The position numbers and the translations under genes were made by a program. A model generated the notes under the pieces. That model saw only the letters and a list, made by a program, of their open reading frames with translations. It had not been told where the DNA came from and searched no databases. DNA of 34,954 nt from Candidatus Tectimicrobiota bacterium (lineage in GTDB: Bacteria; UBA8248; JACPRG01), in the NCBI GenBank assembly GCA_016190025.1, contig JACPRG010000122.1, positions 1 through 34,954 of the forward strand, written 5' to 3'. Below, in pieces: positions 24,274 through 29,809 of this stretch; the first letter of the stretch is position 1, and each line of letters begins with the position of its first letter.

Positions 24274-25257
24274 TCAGCCGCCCAGATCCTTGCGACTCTT
24301 CCCGGTCACTTTCATCAGGAGACCGTAGTCCATCCACTGACCGATGACGCCGCTGGCGTCATTCTTGACCAGCTTCTCCTGGAAGGAGGCCTTGGCGAGG
24401 GCCTTCGCCTTCTCCTCGTACATCTGGACCGTCAGCGTGGCATGCTTGATCGATTCCCGGAGAAGCGAGGGGTCAGCCCCCGTGATGGCCCGCGCCCCCT
24501 TGATCCACTCCTCGGGGTTGGCCGAGAAATGCTGAATGGCGTCCACGAAGCCCCTCAGAACCTTCTCCGCCGCCGAAGGGCTCTTCTGCAGGAAGGCGGC
24601 GTTCATCGCCAGTACGCCGTTGATGTTTCCCATGGGGGTGTCATTGACGCTGATGGGCGGGAAGTAGCCGAAGCCGCCCACCACCGGCATGTCCAATCCC
24701 GGCGACCAGATCACCAGGCCATCCACCTCCTTCCGTTGGAGCGCGAGGTTCAGGGTCGCGTAGGAGAAGCCGAAGTTCTTGAAGCGCACCTTCGAGAGGT
24801 CCACGCCGTTGTGCGTGGCCGCCACCCGGAAGAGGAACTCGGCGAAAGAGCCGGGGATGCGGGCGATGGTCTTCCCCTCCACGTCCTTCCACCGGGTGAT
24901 CTTCACGTCCTTGTGAAAGACCACGTCCTGGCTTCCCACGAAGGAGCCGCTCACCACCTTGGCCTTGGGGGTTCCTCCCGCCACCGCCATGTGGATCAGA
25001 CTCACGTAGCCGAGGGCGCCGACGTCCGCCGCTCCCAGCTCCACCGCCTGCTGCGCCTGCGTGAAGGTCCCCATCCGCCGGACGATCACCTTAACGCCGT
25101 GCTTGGCGGCGAAGCGGTCCAGGTTGAAGAAAGGGACCTGGGCCACCGATGGGTTTCCAACCGCGACGACCTCCTGCTCGGCCGTCCAGCCGACGGTCCC
25201 GCCGACTCCCGCCAAAAGCGCCACTCCAAACGTCAGCACAGCGATCGCGCGCTTCAT
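24274..25257 (-). CDS. ABC-transporter periplasmic substrate-binding protein, NMT1/TauA-like (paralogue 2)
   Basis: 327 residues. The signal peptide covers about residues 1-26 (MKRAIAVLTFGVALLAGVGG, cleavage near GWTA-EQE). The body is closely similar to paralogues 1 and 3: VVAVGNPSVAQVPFFN, VIVRRMGTFTQAQQAVELG, KDVEGKTIARIPGSFAE, and the tail TGKSRKDLGG. GGAGAGG stands just before the ATG at 25257. It lies 107 bases after the isochorismatase gene and 109 bases before M29 copy A, so binding proteins and M29 enzymes alternate along the strand. The ligand is unknown. Sequence differences between paralogues around the hinge may give related but different ligand ranges. Confidence 0.88.
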   Translation of the reverse strand: MKRAIAVLTFGVALLAGVGGTVGWTAEQEVVAVGNPSVAQVPFFNLDRFAAKHGVKVIVRRMGTFTQAQQAVELGAADVGALGYVSLIHMAVAGGTPKAKVVSGSFVGSQDVVFHKDVKITRWKDVEGKTIARIPGSFAEFLFRVAATHNGVDLSKVRFKNFGFSYATLNLALQRKEVDGLVIWSPGLDMPVVGGFGYFPPISVNDTPMGNINGVLAMNAAFLQKSPSAAEKVLRGFVDAIQHFSANPEEWIKGARAITGADPSLLRESIKHATLTVQMYEEKAKALAKASFQEKLVKNDASGVIGQWMDYGLLMKVTGKSRKDLGG

Positions 25258-25364
25258 TCTCGCCTCTCCTCCCAGTGCTTCGTGAGCCCACCCCCCAAAG
25301 ACGCGCTCAGTTCACCTCTGCCAGTGAAGCCGATGTTCCCAAGAGCGCCCATCCCGCGAGGGTG

Positions 25365-26042
25365 TCAGGAAACCCCCACCTGGACGGGCGCCTGCTTCCA
25401 ACAAGCTGCCACCTCGTCCGCCGTCACCACCTCACCGAAATAGCGATGCATGTTCCGCAAAGTGGATTCGTGGTCCTCTTGGGAATAGGTCGCCGTGCAA
25501 TCGGACGTGAAGACGATGTAGTAATCCCGGAAGAACCCGTCCCGGGCCGTGCTCTCCACGCAGCCGTTGGTCGCGAGGCCCGTCATGATGAGAGTCCGGA
25601 TGCCGCGGCTCCGCAAAACGAGGTCCAGGTCGGTGTCCGGGAACGCGCTGAAACGGTGCTTGGTGACGACCACGTCCTTCTCGGTCGGCCGGACTTTGTA
25701 AAAGTCCCCCGCCCAGGAGCCGGGCCCGCACACGGAATGAACGAGATAGCTCCCCTCCTTCCGGGTGCGGGCGGCCTGCTCCAGCCACGCGTCCGAGAGG
25801 TACCAGTTGGGGTCGGTGTTGTACACGTTCCGGATGAAGATCACCCCGACCCCCGCCTCATGGGCCTCGTCGATGAGCTGCTGAAGACGGGGGATGATGG
25901 CCTGGGCCATGGAAATGTCGCTCCCCTCCCGGTCCATCATTCCCCCTTCGGCGGCGAAGTCGTTCTGAACGTCCACAACCAACACGGCCGCGTGCTTGGG
26001 GTCCACCTTCTTGCGCAAGCTGTCGAGCCGTTCGCGCGCCAT
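25365..26042 (-). CDS. Isochorismatase-family cysteine hydrolase (amidase)
   Basis: 225 residues. The Asp-Lys-Cys triad of the family is intact: D24 (VLVVDVQNDF), K128 (VVTKHRFSAF) and C161 (GLATNGCVESTARDG), together with the HSVCGPGSW and YSQEDHESTLRNM segments. Known members hydrolyse isochorismate, nicotinamide, N-carbamoylsarcosine, ureidoacrylate (RutB) or maleamate (NicF). The Cys nucleophile with TNGCVESTARDG points to the amidase side of the family. It sits between M29 copy B and a binding-protein gene. M29-like NicX and isochorismatase-like NicF are sequential partners in aerobic nicotinate breakdown, so a maleamate-type amidase role is attractive but inferred. The ATG at 26042 has GGAAG just upstream. 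Confidence 0.92.
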   Translation of the reverse strand: MARERLDSLRKKVDPKHAAVLVVDVQNDFAAEGGMMDREGSDISMAQAIIPRLQQLIDEAHEAGVGVIFIRNVYNTDPNWYLSDAWLEQAARTRKEGSYLVHSVCGPGSWAGDFYKVRPTEKDVVVTKHRFSAFPDTDLDLVLRSRGIRTLIMTGLATNGCVESTARDGFFRDYYIVFTSDCTATYSQEDHESTLRNMHRYFGEVVTADEVAACWKQAPVQVGVS

Positions 26043-26215
26043 GTCTTCCGTCTCCTCTCCGCGCCGACATCGCCCGCCAAGCGGGGTCAGATTTCAAGGA
26101 CCCTGCATCCGGGCGCGGCCGGACAATTCTTCCCCGCCGCGAGGGCGTCCGGTGGGAGACCCGGCGTCCCCCTTCAAGAACCCCGAACGTCGTGAGGCAG
26201 AAAAGGCCGGCGCAT

Positions 26216-27283
26216 TCACCACACCTCCGCCAGGAGCTCGTCGGGGTCTCCGAAACGAGACGCGAGTTCCCGGATAGCCGGGTCATCCAGCGTCAGCAGA
26301 CGGCCCGCGTCGATGATCGTCTCGCCGCCCACTTGGAGGGTGGGCTTCAGTCCGCCTCCGTCCCAGTGGAGCCGGCTGTCGGCCTCCGACAACCAGGCCC
26401 AGTTCCCGACGGCGGCGTGATAGCTCCCGGCGTGGCGAAAGAGGATGGTGTCGGCCGCGCGGACCTGGAGCCCCTCGGCGACGGGCGCCTTGGGATGGAT
26501 CCCGATGGCGACCTCGCAAAAATAGCGCCCTTTCTCGTAACGGTCCATGAGGTCCGCGAACCACCGCGCCTCCTCTCCCCCCTCCACGCGCGTCACCCAG
26601 TGGTCCTGGACCGTCAGCCGGATGGGCTCCCGCAAATACCCGGCGAACCCCTCCAGGTGCTCGAAGACCACGGCGCCGTTCACCGGAGACTCCGGGTGCT
26701 CGGCCATGTCCCCCGCTGGGAAGAACATCCACCCCCGGGGCGGCTGCTTTTCGCCGAATCCCAGATGGAAGGAGAGACTCCCCCGAAGGTCGGTCCCGTT
26801 CGGGTCCGTCAGATGAAAGGCCGCGTCTTTCCCTCTTTTGGCGCGCTCCGCCGTCTTCCGAATGATGGCCCAGACCAGCTCCCCCGGGAACCGGGCCCAG
26901 GCGGAGGCCAGAAGGGCGGGCGTCGGGCAGATGAGCGCCACGCACCGCTTCCCGGTCCGCTGGAGAAACCGGCCGAACTGGAGGCTGTCCACCGTGGCCG
27001 CGTTCTCAAGCTCAAAGGCGGTGATGAGGACGTCCGCCCCTTCCATGGCGGAAAAGAGCAAGGGGGAAATGGGTTCTCCCAGGCGGCAGACGCTGGCGTG
27101 AGAGCTGAGGATGTGCACCTCCGCCCCCACCTCCTCGCAGGCCAGGGCGACGGCCTGGACGACCCGGGGGTCCACCTTCCCGGTCCGGTCCTGCCAGATG
27201 AGGACTTTCTCCCTCTCTCGCAGAAACGCGTAACCCTTGACGCAGTTTCTCGCCCCCGGCATCAGGTCGAGGAGTTCATACAC
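26216..27283 (-). CDS. M29-type metalloenzyme (aminopeptidase T / NicX superfamily), copy B
   Basis: 355 residues, the same length as copy A, starting at GTG 27283 after GGGAGGGCG. Candidate metal residues are all kept: D192, E257 (FCEVAIGIHP), H289 (AGSYHAAVGNW), H306 and D308 (RLHWDGG). By hand alignment about 55 positions differ. They cluster at 96-104, 141-145, 169-177, 242-247 and 298-304, which may line the substrate pocket. Near-identity elsewhere, including at nucleotide level, indicates a fairly recent duplication followed by divergence. It is first in the minus-strand run M29 B, isochorismatase, binding protein 2, M29 A, binding protein 1. A TTGACA promoter-like element lies about 180 bases upstream. 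Function is uncertain, as for copy A. Confidence 0.72.
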   Translation of the reverse strand: MYELLDLMPGARNCVKGYAFLREREKVLIWQDRTGKVDPRVVQAVALACEEVGAEVHILSSHASVCRLGEPISPLLFSAMEGADVLITAFELENAATVDSLQFGRFLQRTGKRCVALICPTPALLASAWARFPGELVWAIIRKTAERAKRGKDAAFHLTDPNGTDLRGSLSFHLGFGEKQPPRGWMFFPAGDMAEHPESPVNGAVVFEHLEGFAGYLREPIRLTVQDHWVTRVEGGEEARWFADLMDRYEKGRYFCEVAIGIHPKAPVAEGLQVRAADTILFRHAGSYHAAVGNWAWLSEADSRLHWDGGGLKPTLQVGGETIIDAGRLLTLDDPAIRELASRFGDPDELLAEVW

Positions 27284-27437
27284 CGCAGGTCGCCCTCCCT
27301 TCTTTCGGACACACGCGCCGCCCGCTTTTTCGCAGCGGCCTCAAGAAAGCGCTGCTCCCTTCCGGACAAGAGCGCGCCTCGCCGTCCCCCCGCCCCGGCG
27401 GCGCCCGCCTTCGCCCTTTCGCTCCTGAGATGGGCTG

Positions 27438-27467
27438 ATTTTGATCCGCCCGAATGTTTTCTGTCAA
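27438..27467 (-). promoter_or_regulatory. Promoter-like element for the M29 B transcription unit
   Basis: The minus strand reads TTGACA at 27467-27462, then GAAAACATTC, and CAAAAT at 27443-27438 (18-base spacer). The same TTGACAGAAAA start occurs before binding protein 3 (29739-29767). The leader to the GTG at 27283 would be about 150 bases. Confidence 0.5.
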
Positions 27468-27525
27468 GATGACGGCCCATCTCAGGGCGCCGCCCGAGGG
27501 AGCAAAAAGGGGGGCACCGTGCCTT

Positions 27526-27648
27526 GAGGTCTGTAACCTCCCGGCGTCTCGCGCGGGGGGCGAGAGGTCGCGGACCTCAGGCCGCCCCGGCCACGCGCGG
27601 CGTAGGGTCTATGACCTCCCCGATGGGGCCGCAGAGGTCGCAGACCTC
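27526..27648. repeat. Cluster of four GAGGTC/GACCTC palindromes
   Basis: Copies are at 27526-27540 (GAGGT...ACCTC), 27564-27578 (GAGGTC-GCG-GACCTC, perfect), 27604-27618 (degenerate, AGGGTC-TAT-GACCTC) and 27634-27648 (GAGGTC-GCA-GACCTC, perfect). The first is preceded by GGGGCACCGTGCCTT, a relative of the GGGGCGCACGGCTT arm at 11054. The second and fourth lie in the opposite orientation, judged by the flanking (G)GCTTGAGG side. Confidence 0.8.
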
Positions 27649-27650
27649 AA

Positions 27651-27725
27651 GCCGAGCCTCGCCACCGGGCCGAAGACCCGGATTGAAAATCAGGCTCGGC
27701 AAGAAGGTCAAGGTCAATGACCTTG
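27651..27725. repeat. Two inverted repeats beside the palindrome cluster
   Basis: GCCGAGCCT (27651-27659) and AGGCTCGGC (27692-27700) form a perfect 9-bp stem with a 32-base loop. CAAGGTCA-A-TGACCTTG (27709-27725) is a near-continuous 17-base palindrome whose GGTCA half-site resembles the family core. Confidence 0.6.
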
Positions 27726-27898
27726 CGAGGCCGCGCAGGAACCTCCTCATCCCGATGCGGAACAATTTCCCGATCACCGCCCGGCCCAAGGGCTTCGCGC
27801 GGGACGCCACTCAGCCCACGCGTCCCCACACCCTTCGGGTCATCCTCGCCGGGAGGCCGTCGCCGGCCCGTGGCTGATGATGTTGCTGGCGTCCCCCT

Positions 27899-28387
27899 TC
27901 ACTGAGCCCACTTTAACAAGTCCGCCAGGGCCTGTCTCGCGACCGGAGGGTCCACCGCCAACCAGATCACCTCGGAATCCCGTTGGTAGAAATAGTGGAT
28001 CCGGTCCTCTCCAAGGGTCGAGTACACAGTGGTCTCCCCCCGCTTGGACGCCTTGAGATGAAAGAAAGGGGTGTTCCCCTGTTCAATCCGCTTGCTCATC
28101 TGTTTCACCTGGCGGGAGGCCTGATCGGAGGAAGAAGTCTTCGAGACATAGAGCATCGCCACGACGCCATCTTTCTCGTAATGGGCGACATAGCCGCCTT
28201 TCTCGGCCACCTGTTTTCCGTGAAGACGATTGACCGCGCGAGCGGCCTCCTCCCCCTGGAGGGCATGCAGGCGCTTCAGCCCGGCCAGGGTCTCCGGCGG
28301 CTCGGCCCGGACCTCTCGGTGAAATCCGACCAGGAAGACGGCCAGGGCCATCAGGAGAACGGCAACCTCTTTCAGGAGATCCCTCAT
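27899..28387 (-). CDS. Small exported or membrane-anchored protein of unknown function
   Basis: 162 residues from the ATG at 28387, chosen because GGAGAG lies just upstream and residues 5-22 then form a signal or anchor (LKEVAVLLMALAVFLVGF), with a possible cleavage site after REVRA. The frame extends 48 codons further upstream, but that part is a shadow of the binding-protein end. The mature part is rich in charged residues, with GGYVAHYEKDGVVAMLYVSKT, KRGETTVYSTLGEDRIHYFY and WLAVDPPVARQALADLLKW, suggesting a compact alpha/beta domain. I do not recognise the family. It follows binding protein 3 by 80 bases on the same strand, so it may be an accessory of that uptake system, but nothing in its sequence shows this. 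Confidence 0.7.
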   Translation of the reverse strand: MRDLLKEVAVLLMALAVFLVGFHREVRAEPPETLAGLKRLHALQGEEAARAVNRLHGKQVAEKGGYVAHYEKDGVVAMLYVSKTSSSDQASRQVKQMSKRIEQGNTPFFHLKASKRGETTVYSTLGEDRIHYFYQRDSEVIWLAVDPPVARQALADLLKWAQ

Positions 28388-28467
28388 ATCTCTCCTCGCA
28401 AGCCCCCGTCCCCACCGTCCGAGATCAGCACCTGCGGCCCGCTTTGGGGTTATCCGCGCGATGCCGC

Positions 28468-29460
28468 TCAGCCTCCCAGCTCCTTGCGGCTTTTCCCCGT
28501 CACCTTCATCAGGAGGCCGTAGTCGATCCACTGGCCGATGGCGTCGCTGGCGTCCTTCTTGACCAGCTTCTCCTTGAAGGCGATCTTGGCGAGGCTCTTC
28601 GCCTTGTCCAGGTACAGGTTGTTCGTCAGCTCCAGGTACTTGAGCCCCTCCCGCACCACGGGCAGGTCAGCCCCCGTGAGCGCCCGCACCTCCTTGACCC
28701 ACTCCTCGGGGTTGCCGGCATAGTGCCGGGTGGCTTCCACGAAGGCCCGCACAATCTTCTCCGCCTCCCCGGGACTCTCCTGTATGAACCGGGTGCTGAC
28801 CCCCAAGACGCCGTTGATGTTGCCGATGGGCGTGTCGTGGATGCTGATGGAGGGACGATAGCCGAAGCCCTCCACCAGCGGCATCACCAGCCCCGGGGCC
28901 CAGATGACCAGCGCGTCCACCTCCTTCCGCTTCAGGGCGAGATTCAACGTGACGTAAGAGAAGCCGAAATTCACGAGACGAACCTTCGAAAGGTCCACCC
29001 CGTTGTGCGCGGCGGCCGCCCGGAAGCGGAACTCGGCGAAAGAGCCCGGGATGCGGCCGACCCTCTTCCCCTCGATGTCCTTCCACTTCGTAATCTTCAC
29101 GTCTTTATTGAAAACAATGTCTTCGCTCCCCACGAAGACCCCGCTGACCGCCTTGGCCTTCGGGGGTCCGCCCGCCACGGCCATCTGGAGCAGATTGACG
29201 TAGCCGATGTGACCGATGTCCGCGGCCCCCAGCTCCACCGCCTGCTGCGCCTGCGTGAAGGTCCCCATCCGCCTCATCACCACCTTCACGCCCAGCTTGC
29301 CGGCGAAGCGGGGCAGGTTGAAAAAGGCGACGCTGGACAGGGAGGGGTTTCCCACGGCGACGACCTCCCGCTCGGCCGTCCAGCCTAGGTTTCCGGCGAT
29401 CCCGGCGATCCCCAGGAAAAGCCCAAGCCCCAAGCCCACCTTTGCGGCGATTGACTTCAT
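28468..29460 (-). CDS. ABC-transporter periplasmic substrate-binding protein, NMT1/TauA-like (paralogue 3)
   Basis: 330 residues with a signal peptide of about 29 residues (MKSIAAKVGLGLGLFLGIAG, cleavage near GWTA-ERE). It shares with the other two VVAVGNPSLSSVAFFN, VVMRRMGTFTQAQQAVELG, KDIEGKRVGRIPGSFAE and the tail TGKSRKELGG. It is the most diverged around residues 185-220 (VIWAPGLVMPLVEGF.YRPSISI), part of the likely ligand cleft. GGAGAAAGAAG precedes the ATG at 29460. A TTGACA promoter-like element sits about 300 bases upstream, past two palindromic repeats that would lie in the leader. It is divergent from the HyuA/HyuB pair, so the two could be co-regulated. Confidence 0.88.
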   Translation of the reverse strand: MKSIAAKVGLGLGLFLGIAGIAGNLGWTAEREVVAVGNPSLSSVAFFNLPRFAGKLGVKVVMRRMGTFTQAQQAVELGAADIGHIGYVNLLQMAVAGGPPKAKAVSGVFVGSEDIVFNKDVKITKWKDIEGKRVGRIPGSFAEFRFRAAAAHNGVDLSKVRLVNFGFSYVTLNLALKRKEVDALVIWAPGLVMPLVEGFGYRPSISIHDTPIGNINGVLGVSTRFIQESPGEAEKIVRAFVEATRHYAGNPEEWVKEVRALTGADLPVVREGLKYLELTNNLYLDKAKSLAKIAFKEKLVKKDASDAIGQWIDYGLLMKVTGKSRKELGG

Positions 29461-29591
29461 CTTCTTTCTCCTTTATCTACGTCCCCTCAGGGTTTTCCCG
29501 TCTCTGACGGTTTTCAGCGGCTCGAAGGGTCCTGACGGGGTCCCCCTGAGATGTTGGCCCGCTGAGATGTTGGATGGATGAGCCTCCGCTT

Positions 29592-29623
29592 GAGGTCCGT
29601 GACCTCTTGAGGTCTGTGACCTC
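29592..29623. repeat. Two tandem GAGGTC/GACCTC palindromes
   Basis: GAGGTC-CGT-GACCTC (29592-29606) and GAGGTC-TGT-GACCTC (29609-29623), both perfect, lie 17 bases apart start to start. They are preceded by CGCTT, matching the GCTTGAGGTC context of the copies at 11065 and 15199. Confidence 0.85.
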
Positions 29624-29738
29624 ACATCCGGCCCCGGGGAAAGGGAGCGCCGCCATCCGCCTCTCTTTCTTTCCCAGGCTCCTTGCTTCGCGGCTGGGCG
29701 GCCGGATCCCCGCGCGCGTCCGCGGCAAACAGAAGGGG

Positions 29739-29767
29739 ATTTTCACCCCACAGAATTTTTCTGTCAA
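29739..29767 (-). promoter_or_regulatory. Promoter-like element for binding protein 3
   Basis: The minus strand reads TTGACA at 29767-29762, a 17-base spacer beginning GAAAAATTC, then GAAAAT at 29744-29739. It matches the element at 27438-27467 over TTGACAGAAAA and again at the (C/G)AAAAT hexamer. Confidence 0.5.
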
Positions 29768-29782
29768 CGTGAAAGTCGGATC

Positions 29783-29791
29783 TGATATATT
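29783..29791 (+). promoter_or_regulatory. Extended -10 promoter for the HyuA/HyuB pair
   Basis: TGATATATT (29783-29791) is an extended -10 in GC-rich DNA, just upstream of the HyuA frame. A 17-base spacer places the -35 position at 29763-29768, poor in sequence and overlapping the minus-strand TTGACA. The two divergent promoters would therefore compete or share a regulator. Confidence 0.4.
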
Positions 29792-29809
29792 GAGTGGAGT
29801 TGGAAGCCC

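Larger units (their letters stand above)
27284..27898. other. Repeat-rich intergenic region
   Basis: About 600 bases with no credible gene. It holds at least four copies of the GAGGTC-N3-GACCTC palindrome, two further inverted repeats and a TTGACA promoter-like site for M29 copy B. Frames across it are Arg/Pro-rich with no domain. Confidence 0.6.
29461..29809. other. Divergent control region between binding protein 3 and HyuA
   Basis: About 350 bases without a gene. It carries two tandem GAGGTC palindromes (29592-29623), a minus-strand promoter-like element (29739-29767) and a plus-strand extended -10 (29783-29791). Small inverted repeats GGGGATTTTCACCCC and CAGAA-TTT-TTCTG (29751-29763) overlap the minus-strand promoter and could be operators. 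Confidence 0.55.

Noticed and set aside
27500..27730. CRISPR array from the clustered repeats
   Set aside because: The units are 15-base palindromes with irregular spacing and mixed orientation. There are no uniform spacers and no cas genes.
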